A stretch of DNA of 64,000 bases from RPQJ01 sp963726665 (GTDB taxonomy: Bacteria > Pseudomonadota > Gammaproteobacteria > Steroidobacterales > Steroidobacteraceae): the NCBI GenBank assembly GCA_963726665.1, contig CAVSDW010000022.1, positions 19,389 to 83,388 of the forward strand. The letters are read 5' to 3'. This document shows, piece after piece, positions 1-13,019 of this stretch; the stretch's first letter is position 1, and every line of letters starts with the position of its first letter. The notes under the pieces were generated by a model. The model had not been told where the DNA came from and searched no databases. It saw only the letters and a program-made list of their open reading frames with translations. A program made the translations under genes and the position numbers.

Positions 1-1794
<1,794 letters not shown>

Positions 1795-1795
1795 A

Positions 1796-2641
1796 ATGGC
1801 GCGGTCCCGCTTCCGCCAGCCGAGCATCCTCCCGGGCTTCGGGCTGACCCTCGGCTTCACGACTTTCTTCCTGAGCGTGCTGGTGCTCCTGCCGCTCGCG
1901 GCCCTGGTGCTGCGCGCCGGCTCGCTCTCGTTTCAGCAGCTCATGGACGTGCTGCTCGACCCCAGGTCCGTCGCTTCGTATCGCTTGAGCTTCGGCGCTG
2001 CGCTGCTGGCGGGGGGTGTCAACGCGGTGTTCGGCTTCATCGTGGCCTGGGCACTGGTGCGGTACGACTTTCCCGGCCGGCGGCTCATCGACGCCATGAT
2101 CGACCTGCCGTTCGCGCTGCCCACCGCCGTGTCCGGCATTGCGCTTGCCGCCGTATTCGCGCCGACCGGTTGGCTGGGACTCAGGCTCGCGGCCGCCGGC
2201 GTGCAGGTGGCCTACACCTGGCTCGGCGTCGTGGTTGCGCTGACGCTCATCGGCCTGCCGTTCGTGGTGCGCTCGGTGCAGCCCGCGCTCGTGGAAGTGC
2301 AGCGCGAACTCGAGGACGCGGCCGAGACCCTGGGCGCACGACCCTGGCAGACCTTCCACCGCATCATCCTGCCTGCGGTGCTGCCGGCACTCGTCACCGG
2401 CTTCACCATGGCCTTCGCGCGCGGTCTCGGCGAATACGGCTCGGTCGTGTTCATCTCGGGCAACCTGCCGCTCAAGACCGAGATCACGCCACTGCTCATC
2501 GTCATCAAGCTCGAGCAGTTCGACTACGACGGCGCCGCCGCACTCGGCGTCATCATGCTGGTGACCTCGTTCCTGATGCTGTTCGCGATCAACCTCGTGC
2601 AGGCCTGGGGGCGGCGCCGTCACGTCGCCGCGAGGAACTGA
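1796..2641 (+). CDS. cysT: Sulfate ABC transporter permease CysT (CysU)
   Basis: Inner-membrane permease subunit, 281 residues, with about six hydrophobic segments beginning at residue 16. The binding-protein-dependent transport signature (EAA loop) is visible as DAAETLGARPWQTFHRIILP, followed by a glycine-containing FTMAFARGLGEYGSVVFISG stretch typical of CysT. The open frame extends further upstream, but the ATG at 1796 gives the family length, the expected basic N-terminus (MARSRFRQPS) and a 1-nt spacing from the cysA stop. Its TGA stop overlaps the ATG of cysW, so cysA-cysT-cysW read as one translationally coupled unit. The gene order (ATPase first) differs from the common cysP/sbp-T-W-A order. 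Confidence 0.93.
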   Translation: MARSRFRQPSILPGFGLTLGFTTFFLSVLVLLPLAALVLRAGSLSFQQLMDVLLDPRSVASYRLSFGAALLAGGVNAVFGFIVAWALVRYDFPGRRLIDAMIDLPFALPTAVSGIALAAVFAPTGWLGLRLAAAGVQVAYTWLGVVVALTLIGLPFVVRSVQPALVEVQRELEDAAETLGARPWQTFHRIILPAVLPALVTGFTMAFARGLGEYGSVVFISGNLPLKTEITPLLIVIKLEQFDYDGAAALGVIMLVTSFLMLFAINLVQAWGRRRHVAARN

Positions 2642-3492
2642 TGGCCGGCGCCGCGCCAATGATCGAGGAACGCCGCGTTTCGCTCGCGCGCCGGGCCGGG
2701 CGCGGCGTGCTGATCGCGATCGCGATCCTGTTCCTCGGGCTGCTGCTCATCGCGCCGCTGGGCGCAGTGCTGGCGCAGGCCCTGGCGAAGGGCTTCGACG
2801 CCTACCTGCACTCCTTCGGCGACGAGGACACGCGCGCCGCGATCCGCCTCACCCTGCTGACCGCCGCCATCGTAGTGCCGGTGAACACGGTGTTCGGGAT
2901 CTGTGCGGCCTGGGCCATCGCGAAGTTCGAATTCCGGGGCAAGAGCCTGTTGATCACGCTCATCGACCTGCCGTTCGCCGTGTCACCGGTGATCGCCGGC
3001 CTGGTGCTGGTGCTGGTCTTCGGCGTTCAGGGGTGGTTCGGCGCGTGGCTGGTGGAGCGCGACTACGCGATCATCTTCGCGCTTCCCGGCATCGTGCTCG
3101 CGACCATGTTCGTGACCTTCCCCTATGTCGCTCGCGAGCTGATCCCGCTCATGCAGCAGCAGGGCAGCGAGGAGGAGGAGGCCGCGATCACGCTCGGCGC
3201 CGGCGCGTGGACGACCTTCCTGCGCATCACGCTGCCCAAGATCAAGTGGGCGCTGCTCTACGGCGTGATCCTCTGCAATGCGCGCGCCATGGGCGAGTTC
3301 GGCGCAGTGTCGGTCGTGTCGGGACACATCCGCGGCTACACGACCACCATGCCGCTCGACGTGGAGATCCTCTACAACGAATACGATTTCGTCGCCGCGT
3401 TCGCCGTCGCCTCGCTGCTCGCGCTGCTCGCGCTCGTCACATTGGTGCTCAAGAATCTCGTGGAGTGGCGTGCGGACCGCAGGACGGGCTAA
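2641..3492 (+). CDS. cysW: Sulfate ABC transporter permease CysW
   Basis: Second membrane permease of the sulfate importer, 283 residues. It has several hydrophobic spans (the first around residues 20-42) and an EAA loop seen as EEAAITLGAGAWTTFLRITL. The downstream NARAMGEFGAVSVVSGHIRG segment is characteristic of CysW. The ATG shares one base with the cysT stop, so translation is probably coupled; longer in-frame starts inside cysT are ignored. It should pair with CysT to form the channel, receiving sulfate from the Sbp protein encoded at 8363-9379 on the other strand. Confidence 0.93.
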   Translation: MAGAAPMIEERRVSLARRAGRGVLIAIAILFLGLLLIAPLGAVLAQALAKGFDAYLHSFGDEDTRAAIRLTLLTAAIVVPVNTVFGICAAWAIAKFEFRGKSLLITLIDLPFAVSPVIAGLVLVLVFGVQGWFGAWLVERDYAIIFALPGIVLATMFVTFPYVARELIPLMQQQGSEEEEAAITLGAGAWTTFLRITLPKIKWALLYGVILCNARAMGEFGAVSVVSGHIRGYTTTMPLDVEILYNEYDFVAAFAVASLLALLALVTLVLKNLVEWRADRRTG

Positions 3493-3505
3493 GCGGAGTC
3501 ACGAG

Positions 3506-5639
3506 TTGCTGCAGGATCGATTGTTGCTGAAGGATCGGTTCGACAGCGTGCGCCGGCTCGCCTCCGGGCCGAAGTCGCTGCAGGGTTCGCTCGCTCTCAC
3601 CGTCGCGGGGCTGCTGCTCGTCGCGATCCTGGTGCTGGCTTTCAGTGCAGTCGGGCTGCTCCGCAAGCAGGCCGAGCAGCAGGCGCTGGTGCGGACCCAG
3701 CTCGCGGGCGTCGCCGCCCGCGAGGAGCTGCGGCGCGTCGAGGAGGATGCCCAGACGTCGGCGCGATTGCTCGCAGCGCGACCCACGCTGGTGCGGCTGG
3801 TGCGCGATGGCAACCGGGAGCAGCTCGAGCTCTTCCTCCGGCGCTACTGCGACACCGCTGGCCTGAACGCCTGCGCCGTGACCGCCGGCCCCTCCGTGGT
3901 GCTCGCCTCGACGCGCCCCGGGCTCGACTGGGCCGCGTTGCTCGAGTCGGTCTCGGAGCAGGGCGAGCACTTCATGTTCGCGCCGCCCGAGGTCGCCGCG
4001 ACGGACTCATCGGCGCGACGGCCCAGGTTCCGAATCTCGTCGAGACGCGGGTCGTCGTCCTGCGCTTCCTCGACGACCGGCTGGCGGCGAAGCTGACCGA
4101 GGCCGCGGGTATCGAGGTCCGGCTCGTGCGCCTGTCGAAATGGCTGGACGGCGTGGACCCGGCGCTCAAGTCCGTGCACTCGACGGCGCTCACGACGGGC
4201 GCGCCGGCTGCCGAGCGCATTCCCGCCGCGCGGCGTGTTCGCGTCGAGCACGCCGGTCGTTGCTTCCACGGGCGAGGGTGTTGCGCTGATCGAGTCGCGC
4301 CTGCCGATTGCCGGGGTGGACGCGACCGTGGACGGCTTCGTGAAACGCCTTGCCTGGACCGCACTCGTCCTCGGCATCGTGGCGGTACTCGCGGCGCTGG
4401 CTGCTGGCGCGTCGCATCGTCCGGCCCCTGGAGCTGCTCGCGTCGGCGGCGAAGCGGCTCGGGCGCGGCGATTTCTCCACGTCGATCCCAGAGTCCGGCG
4501 GGCCAGAGACGGCCGCGCTCGGGCGGACCCTCGAAGGCATGCGGCGCAACCTCGTCGAGACCACCGCCACGCTGCGACAGCGGGAGGCCGAGGCGCAGGC
4601 GATGCTGCGCGGCGTCGTCGAGGGCGTATTCGCGGTGGACGCCGACCGTGTCGTGCGGTACCTGAACCCGCAGGCCGAGCGCATGGCGGGCGTCGCCTCG
4701 TCCGAGGCGCTCGGCCGGTTCTGCGGCGACGTGCTGAAGCCCTGCGTCGGCAAGGACGGCCGGCGACCCTGCGAGACCGCCTGCCCGATCCTGGCCGCGC
4801 GCGAACGCGACCAGGCGCAGGCGACCGAATTCATGGACAGGCCGGACGGGTCGAAGCGCACCGTCATCATCACGAGCGCACGGATGGTCGACGGCCTGCA
4901 GGTGCAGGTGATGCGCGACGAGACGGCGCTCGAGTCGGCGCGCCGCGCGCGTGACTCCATCCTGGCCAACATCTCGCACGAGTTCCGCACGCCGCTCGCG
5001 GCGCAGCTGGCGTCGCTGGAGCTCCTCGAGGACAACCTCCAGGAACTGCCGCGCGAGCAGCTCGCGCGAGCTGGTCGGCACCCTGAAGCGCGGCACCCTG
5101 CGTCTCACGCGGCTCATCGACAACCTGCTCGAGAGCGTTCGCATCGAGTCCGGGCCAGCTCGGCATCCGCTCGCAGCCGGTCTCGCTCGAGGATGTCGTG
5201 CGCGAGGCGGGTGAACTCGTCGAGGGCCTGCTCTCGCAGCGCGGCCAGTCGCTCGAGCGTCGCGCTGCCGGAGGATCTGCCCGACGTCGTCGGCGACGCG
5301 CCGCGACTGACGCAGGTGTTCGTGAATCTCCTCGCGAACGCCAACAAGTTCGGCCCGGAGGGCGGCCCGATCCGCATCGGCGGCGAACTCGCCGGCGCCG
5401 AGGTCCGGGTCTGGGTGGAGGACGAGGGCCCCGGCGTGGCCGACCCGGAGCAGGGCTCGATATTCGAGCGCTTCTACCGCGCGGCCGACAGCGAACCCGA
5501 GCCGCGCGGCCTCGGCCTCGGGCTGTGGATCGTGAAGTCCATCGTGGAGCGGCACGGCGGTCGAGTCGCGGCCGAGCGCACGCCGGCGGGCCGCACGCGG
5601 TTCACGATCACGCTGCCCGTTGCGGGGGCCGGGCAGTGA
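3506..5639 (+). CDS. PAS-containing sensor histidine kinase (frameshifted)
   Basis: Membrane sensor kinase immediately downstream of cysW. It is readable only by joining frames, with breaks near 4000, 4200, 4400, 5065, 5155 and 5265. In order: a short cytoplasmic start (TTG at 3506 is the best guess, after GGAG), TM1 (SLALTVAGLLLVAILVLAFS), a periplasmic sensor region of about 200 residues, TM2 (ALVLGIVAVLAAL), HAMP (RRIVRPLELLASAAKRLGRG), a PAS domain with a cysteine cluster (KPCVGKDGRRPCETACPIL), HisKA (LANISHEFRTPLAAQL) and HATPase_c with N box (NLLANANKFGPEGG) and GLGLGLWIVK. Its stop overlaps the GTG of the response regulator, so they form a pair. The signal is unknown; position beside cysATW suggests a link to sulfur supply, but that is inference. 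The repeated breaks look like sequencing indels. Confidence 0.8.
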
Positions 5640-6331
5640 AGATCCTCATCGTGGACGACGATGCCGACCTCCTCGCGCTCGTCGGTTTCGCACTGACGCA
5701 GGCCGGCTACCTGGTCGTGAAGGCGCCGGACGCGCGCACGGCCCTGCAGCGCTATGCAGCGGAGTCGCCGGACCTCGCGATCCTCGACATCAACCTGCCC
5801 GACGGCAGCGGATTCGAAATCTGCGAGGCAATACGCACGCAGTCGCGGATCCCGGTGATGATGCTGACCGCGCGCGGAGAGGAGGAGGACCTCGTGCGGG
5901 CACTGGAGCTCGGCGCGGACGACTACCTCACGAAGCCGTTCAGCCCGCGCACCCTGCTCGCGCGCGTCAAGGCGCTGCTCAGGCGCGCGGGGCTCGAGGC
6001 CGGCGGCACCGCGACCGCCGGCCCGTTCGCACTCGACCTCGAGGCGCACCAGCTGCGCGTCGGCGACGCGGCGACCGTGAAGCTCACCAAGCTCGAGACG
6101 CGGCTCATGCAGATCCTGATTGCGAACGCGGGCAACGTCGTCAGCACCGAGCGGCTGCTCACGCACGTCTGGGGTCGCCGCGGCAGCGGCGACCGGCAGC
6201 TCCTGAAGCAGCTCGTGCATCGCCTGCGGCAGAAGATCGAGGCGGATCCGGCCGCGCCGCGCTACCTGCAGACCGAGTCGGGTGCGGGCTACCGGATAGT
6301 GGTTGGTGAGGAAGGACGTGATGGCGAATAG
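5636..6331 (+). CDS. OmpR/PhoB-family response regulator
   Basis: DNA-binding response regulator of 231 residues. The receiver domain has the acidic pair DDD at the start (KILIVDDDADLL), the phospho-acceptor Asp in LAILDINLPDG, the Thr in MMLTARGEE and the Lys in DYLTKPFSP. A C-terminal winged helix (TERLLTHVWG ... LVHRLRQKIEADP ... SGAGYRIV) follows. Start chosen as GTG at 5636, which overlaps the kinase stop by 4 nt; the frame is open further upstream but that overlaps the kinase. It is the cognate partner of the kinase just upstream. Its TAG stop lies inside an inverted repeat (6329-6399). Confidence 0.92.
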   Translation: MKILIVDDDADLLALVGFALTQAGYLVVKAPDARTALQRYAAESPDLAILDINLPDGSGFEICEAIRTQSRIPVMMLTARGEEEDLVRALELGADDYLTKPFSPRTLLARVKALLRRAGLEAGGTATAGPFALDLEAHQLRVGDAATVKLTKLETRLMQILIANAGNVVSTERLLTHVWGRRGSGDRQLLKQLVHRLRQKIEADPAAPRYLQTESGAGYRIVVGEEGRDGE

Positions 6332-6399
6332 CGGATAGCGGATAGTGAAGACAGCGTCCAACGCTGGAGAATTCGGTTCTGACCATCCGCTATCCGCTA
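6329..6399. repeat. 15-bp inverted repeat between convergent genes, with short tandem units
   Basis: Positions 6329-6343 (TAGCGGATAGCGGAT) are perfectly complementary to 6385-6399 (ATCCGCTATCCGCTA), leaving a loop of about 41 nt. The left arm starts with the stop codon of the response regulator. The units (GCGAATAG/GCGGATAG) are tandem 8-mers of the kind scattered between genes in some Xanthomonad-like genomes (recalled, not searched). It could act as a bidirectional terminator for the converging regulator and ABC exporter, but there is no T-tract. Confidence 0.55.
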
Positions 6400-6416
6400 G
6401 TTCACTAACCGCTTCC

Positions 6417-8291
<1,875 letters not shown>

Positions 8292-8362
8292 GGTCCCGCC
8301 AGCTTGCCACAGGTGCCGGGCGGCGACTCGTCCCTGAGCCGTCGCCGGCGATCCTGTCGGAC

Positions 8363-9379
8363 TCAGCGCGCGTAGATCCGGTCGAAGACTCCGCCGTCGG
8401 CGAAGTGCGTGGCCTGCGCCTTCCCCCAGCCGCCGAAGTCCGCGATGGTGACCATCGTGCCGAGCTTCGGGAAGACGTTCGCGTACTTCGCCGCCACCGC
8501 CGGATCGCGCGGGCGGTAGTAGTGCTTGGCGACGATGTCCTGCCCCTGTGGGGAATACAGGTACTCGAGGTAGGCGCGGGCGAGGTCGGACGTGCCGCGG
8601 CGGAGCGCGACCTTGTCCACGACCGCGACCGGCGGCTCGGCCAGGATGCTCACCGAGGGCACGACGATCTGGAACTTGTCCTTTTCGAGTTCCCGGGTGG
8701 CGAGGAACGCCTCGTTCTCCCAGGAGATCAGCACGTCGCCGATGCCGCGCTGGGCGAAGGTCGTGAGCGAGCCGCGGGCACCGGTGTCGAGCACCGGCAC
8801 GTTCTTGTACAGCTTGCCGAGGAAGGCTGCCGCCGTCGCCGCGCTGCCGCCCGGCTGCCTGAGTGCCCAGGCCCAGGCCGCGAGGTAGTTCCAGCGTGCG
8901 CCGCCCGAGGTCTTCGGGTTCGGCGTGATCACCGATACGCCGGGCCTCGCGAGGTCGCCCCAGTCCTTGATGCCCTTCGGGTTGCCCTTGCGCACCAGGA
9001 ACACGATGGTCGAGGTGTACGGGGAGCTGTTGTCCGGCAGGCGCGTCTGCCAGTTGGCCGGCAGCAGCTTGCCCTGGGTCGCGATCGAGTCGATGTCGTA
9101 GGCGAGCGCCAGCGTGACCACGTCCGCGGGCAGGCCGTCGATGACCGTGCGCGCCTGCTTGCCGGAGCCGCCGTGCGACTGGCGGATCGACACGTCCTGG
9201 CCGGTCTTCTGCTTCCAGTACTGCGCGAAGGCCTTGTTGTATTCGTCGTAGAGCTCGCGGGTCGGGTCGTAGGAGACGTTGAGCAGGGTCGTCTCGGCCC
9301 TGGCGGCCGTGGACACGAGCACGAGCGATGCCGCGAGGGCGGCGATCGACGCGCGGGCGATGATGCGATGTATCGACAT
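8363..9379 (-). CDS. sbp: Periplasmic sulfate-binding protein Sbp/CysP
   Basis: Solute-binding protein of 338 residues. A Sec signal peptide (MSIHRIIARASIAALAASLV, cleavage after ARA near residue 28) is followed by LLNVSYDPTRELYDEYNKAF, the family hallmark. Other conserved segments are QSHGGSGKQARTVIDGLPAD, the Asp-rich DVVTLALAYDID and NPKTSGGARWNYLAAWAWAL. It should deliver sulfate or thiosulfate to CysATW, encoded on the opposite strand. It follows the porin gene by 17 nt on the same strand, suggesting a porin-sbp transcript that couples outer-membrane entry with periplasmic capture. Sbp and CysP cannot be told apart with certainty here. Confidence 0.93.
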   Translation of the reverse strand: MSIHRIIARASIAALAASLVLVSTAARAETTLLNVSYDPTRELYDEYNKAFAQYWKQKTGQDVSIRQSHGGSGKQARTVIDGLPADVVTLALAYDIDSIATQGKLLPANWQTRLPDNSSPYTSTIVFLVRKGNPKGIKDWGDLARPGVSVITPNPKTSGGARWNYLAAWAWALRQPGGSAATAAAFLGKLYKNVPVLDTGARGSLTTFAQRGIGDVLISWENEAFLATRELEKDKFQIVVPSVSILAEPPVAVVDKVALRRGTSDLARAYLEYLYSPQGQDIVAKHYYRPRDPAVAAKYANVFPKLGTMVTIADFGGWGKAQATHFADGGVFDRIYAR

Positions 9380-9396
9380 GTCGTTTGTCTCCGTAC

Positions 9397-10909
9397 TCAG
9401 AATCCCAGCTGCATGCGGGTGAGGAACACCTTCTCGTCCTCACGGTCCGCGCCGCCGGCAGCGCCTCCGTCGAAGGAGGTCTGCTCGTAGTCCAGCACCA
9501 GTTTCACGGTCCTCGTTCAGGTACCAGTTGACGCCAAGCGCCCAGGCGCTCGCTTCGCTGGCCTGGGTGTTCGGGTCGGCGAAGGACGTCGCGCCGCCGG
9601 TGAACGCGTCGTTGTCCACGTTGAGCACATGGTAGCGTGCGACGAGCTCCCACGCTCCCCAGGTGTGGTCGGTGAGCGAGAAGATCGTGTTCGGCTTGTA
9701 GCCCTTGTACGACTCCTCCTCGCCGGTCAGGAACCACGAAGCGGTCACCTGCCAGGCGTAGTTGTCCATGGTGGCTTCGCGGTAGGCGGGCCCGGTGCCG
9801 CGCGAGACGTCCTGCGACTCGTGGCTGTACTCGGCCATGAGGCCGAACGGGCCGACGTAGTAGTAGAGCTGCGGCGCGAGGCGCACGCGTGATCCGTTCG
9901 CGATCGTCGCGGTCGCGCCGGTGCGGTACTGGAAGAAGTTCGACTGCGCCGAGGTCTTGTAGGTGGGAAGCAGCGTCTGGGACGTCGTGCCCTCCTGGTC
10001 GGTGTAGGTCGATGCGATGCCGACGCCGAATCCCCGCAGCGCGAACACGTCGCTCTCGGCGAAGGGGAGCGTGAACAGCCGGCCCGCCCATTCCTTCGGG
10101 CTGTTCGGGTCCTGGTCGGATGGCGAAAAGGAATCGCTGCTGCTGCCGTCGTTAGAGCCATTCAGGTAGGCGACCGCGTAGCTCACGCGGTCGCCGGCCA
10201 GGCTGCCGCCGATCTGCAGGCCGATGTCGCGGTTCGGGGCGATCTGCGTCGGAAACGCCCTGGCGACCATGCGAATGTCGCTCGCCGACTGCAGCCGCTC
10301 GAGCCCGACGGGCGACTTGAACTTGCCGGCTGTGAGCTGGAACTCCGGCAGGAAGCGGGCTGTCACGTAGGCGTCCTGGATGATGGCCTTGCCCTGGCCG
10401 AAGTCCGGCATGAACTTGAAGTCGTAGATGCCGCCGACCGTGCCCTCGAGGATCGGCCGCGCGCGTGTCACCTGCCAGGTGTCCGGCGGGTCGCCTGCAT
10501 AGTCGTCGGTGAAGAATCGTCCGTCCGTCTGGACCAGGCCGCGCAGCTTGATCTGGTTCTGCCCGTCGGCCGACTGGATGGAGAATCCGCGCGCGCTCGC
10601 CTTGACCACCGGCGTTGAGGCAAGTGCAGCCCTGTTCGCCTCTTCCTGGATCTCCAGCTTGCGCTCGAGAACCAGGACCTTCTGGTCCTGCTCCTCCTGC
10701 TTCTGCTCCTGCGGCTCCAGGACTCGGAGCTGCTGCTGGAGAGCCTGGATCTTCTGGTCCTGTTCCTCGAGCCGCTGAATGAGTTCGGCGATTGTCGGCT
10801 GGGTGGCGGGTCGTTTGGTGGATTCTGGCTCGCTGCGAGCGCCCGAGAATGGCAGCAGGCTGGCCGCGGCAATCGCGGCGGCGTGCCACCGCGTGACAGG
10901 GTCGTTCAT
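9397..10909 (-). CDS. Porin of the phosphate/anion-selective OprO/OprP type (one frameshift)
   Basis: Outer-membrane porin of about 503 residues when repaired. A signal peptide (WHAAAIAAASLLPFSGARSE) precedes a coiled-coil-like segment rich in Gln/Glu (IQRLEEQDQKIQALQQQLRV) at residues 40-90, as in OprP/OprO-like porins. Many amphipathic beta strands follow, for example LRGLVQTDGRFFTDDYAGDP and GKFKSPVGLERLQSASDIRM. The frame breaks near 9508; the continuing frame gives VKLVLDYEQTSF and ends EKVFLTRMQLGF, a typical aromatic C-terminal residue for barrel assembly, with stop at 9397-9399. Immediate linkage to sbp suggests sulfate or other anion uptake; the specificity is inferred from context. 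Confidence 0.85.
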
Positions 10910-11083
10910 GACTCGCTCTCCGAACGAAGGTTGGGGAGCGAAATACTAGGTACGGAGTGGTAACGGGGTCAGTCGAGAAGCGGTGACAATTGCGGTAACC
11001 ACGGGCGAACTGCTGGCTCTGTGGCCAGAACATTGCATTGGCCAGGACCTTGCCGAGTGCGCCGGCGGCGCCGAGTCGGCCGG

Positions 11084-12994
11084 CTAGGAACCCGTCGCTC
11101 GGCGGGATCCGGATACGTCGGGCTCTCCGTCCTCGTCCGCCTCGTCTCCGAGGAACCCGCCGCTCTGGTGCGCCCATAGCCGCGCATAGACTCCGCCCTG
11201 CGCGAGCAGCGAGTGGTGGTCTCCTTCCTCGACGATGCGGCCGCGGTCCATGACGATGAGCCGGTCCATGGCTGCGATGGTCGAGAGCCGGTGCGCGATG
11301 GCGACCACGGTCTTGCCTTCCATCAGCCGGTACAGGCTCTGCTGGATGACGGACTCGACCTCGCTGTCGAGCGCGCTCGTGGCCTCGTCGAGGATCAGGA
11401 TCGGCGCGTCCTTCAGCATCACGCGCGCAATCGCGACACGCTGGCGCTGCCCTCCGGAGAGCTTCACGCCGCGCTCGCCCACGTGCGCGTCGTAGCCGCG
11501 CCGGCCGCGGGCATCCGACAGGCCCTGGATGAACTCGTGCGCCTCGGCGCGCTCGGCCGCCGCGATCATGCGCGCCTCGTCGGCGTCCGGCCGGCCGTAG
11601 ACGATGTTGTCGCGCACCGATCGGTGCAGCAGCGAGGTGTCCTGCGTGACCATGCCGACCTGCGCTCGCAGGCTGTCCTGGCTCACTGCCGCGATGTCCT
11701 GTCCGTCGATCAGGATGCGACCGCCCTCGACGTCGTAGAAGCGCAGCAGCAGGTTCACGATCGTGCTCTTGCCCGCGCCGGAACGGCCGACGAGGCCGAT
11801 CTTTTCGCCCGGACGTATCTGCAGCGAGAAATCGTCGATCACGCGGCGCGGCCCGCCGTAGTGGAATTCGACGTGCTCGAAACGGATCTCGCCACGACGC
11901 ACGTCGAGCGCCGGCGCACCGGGCCGGTCCATCACGGCGCGGCGGCGCGACAGCGTGCCGATGCCGTCCTGCACCGTGCCGATGTTCTCGAACAGGCTCG
12001 CGAGTTCCCACATGATCCAGTGCGCGATGCCGTTCAGTCGCAGTGCCATCGCCGTTGCCGCCGCCACCGCGCCCACGCCGACCTTGCCCTGCGTCCACAG
12101 CCACAGCGCAACGCCGGCGGTGGCCGCGACGAGCGCCATGCTGAGGATGTGATTCGCGATCTCGAAGCCGCTCACGAGGCGCATCTGCGCGTGCGCGGTC
12201 TGCATGAAGTCCTGCATCGCCGCCCGCGCGAAGCCCGCTTCGCGGTTGGCGTGCGAGAAGAGCTTCACCGTCGCGATGTTGGTATACGCGTCGGTCACGC
12301 GTCCCGTCATCAGCGAGCGGGCATCTGCCTGCGCCGCGCCGACCTTGCCGAGCCGCGGCACGAAGTAAGCGAGCGCCACGCCGTAGGCGGCGGCCCACGC
12401 GAGGAACGGTATCAGCAGCCAGAGGTCGAACTGGCCGACCACCGACACCATGGTGACGAAGTAGATGACCGTGAAGACCAGGATGTCGGCGACCGTGAAC
12501 CAGGTGTCGCGCACGGCGAGTGCGGTCTGCATCACCTTCGCCGCGACGCGGCCGGCGAATTCGTCCTGATAGAAGCTCATGCTCTGGCCGAGCAGTAGCC
12601 GGTGGAAGTTCCAGCGCAGGCGCATCGGGAAGTTCGCTGCCAGCGTCTGGTGCTTGAGTATGGTCTGCAGCGCGACCAGGACGACGCTGCCGGCGAGCAC
12701 GGCGCCGAGCAGCAGGAGCGTGCCCCGTTCCACGGTCCAGAGCTGCGCCGGGGCCACGTTCGCAAGCCAGTCCACGATGCGGCCCATCATCGCGAAGAGC
12801 AGCGCCTCGAAGGCGCCGATCACCGCGGTGCAGAGCGTCATCGCAAGGATGTACGGCCGGAGTCCCTTCGAGCAGGCCCACAGGAACGCGAAGAAGCCGG
12901 CGGGCGGCGTCTCGGGGGCGCCATCCGGGTAGGGTGTGACGAGGTTTTCGAACCAGCGGAGCACGGGCGCTTCCAGGCGTCGCGGGACCGCCAT
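11084..12994 (-). CDS. ABC transporter, fused permease and ATPase (MsbA-like exporter)
   Basis: Intact 636-residue exporter. The membrane domain (about residues 45-330) carries some six hydrophobic helices, including TLLLLGAVLAGSVVLVALQT and TVADILVFTVIYFVTMVSVV. The ATPase domain has Walker A GLVGRSGAGKSTIVNLLLRF, signature LSGGQRQRVAIARVML, Walker B APILILDEATSALDSE and switch IAHRLSTIAAMD. It belongs to the ABC-B family of lipid/drug/peptide exporters; the substrate is unknown. It shares strand with the CYTH gene and cysB upstream but nothing ties it firmly to sulfur. An acidic tail (GDEADEDGEPDVSG) is unremarkable. Confidence 0.92.
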   Translation of the reverse strand: MAVPRRLEAPVLRWFENLVTPYPDGAPETPPAGFFAFLWACSKGLRPYILAMTLCTAVIGAFEALLFAMMGRIVDWLANVAPAQLWTVERGTLLLLGAVLAGSVVLVALQTILKHQTLAANFPMRLRWNFHRLLLGQSMSFYQDEFAGRVAAKVMQTALAVRDTWFTVADILVFTVIYFVTMVSVVGQFDLWLLIPFLAWAAAYGVALAYFVPRLGKVGAAQADARSLMTGRVTDAYTNIATVKLFSHANREAGFARAAMQDFMQTAHAQMRLVSGFEIANHILSMALVAATAGVALWLWTQGKVGVGAVAAATAMALRLNGIAHWIMWELASLFENIGTVQDGIGTLSRRRAVMDRPGAPALDVRRGEIRFEHVEFHYGGPRRVIDDFSLQIRPGEKIGLVGRSGAGKSTIVNLLLRFYDVEGGRILIDGQDIAAVSQDSLRAQVGMVTQDTSLLHRSVRDNIVYGRPDADEARMIAAAERAEAHEFIQGLSDARGRRGYDAHVGERGVKLSGGQRQRVAIARVMLKDAPILILDEATSALDSEVESVIQQSLYRLMEGKTVVAIAHRLSTIAAMDRLIVMDRGRIVEEGDHHSLLAQGGVYARLWAHQSGGFLGDEADEDGEPDVSGSRRATGS

Positions 12995-13019
12995 CCTACC
13001 CGCATGGGCCGCCCGGCCT

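Noticed and set aside
10152..12881. 909-codon open frame across the porin and the second ABC exporter
   Set aside because: Composition is Arg/Gly/Ala-rich and lacks domains; it is a GC-driven shadow of two real genes.
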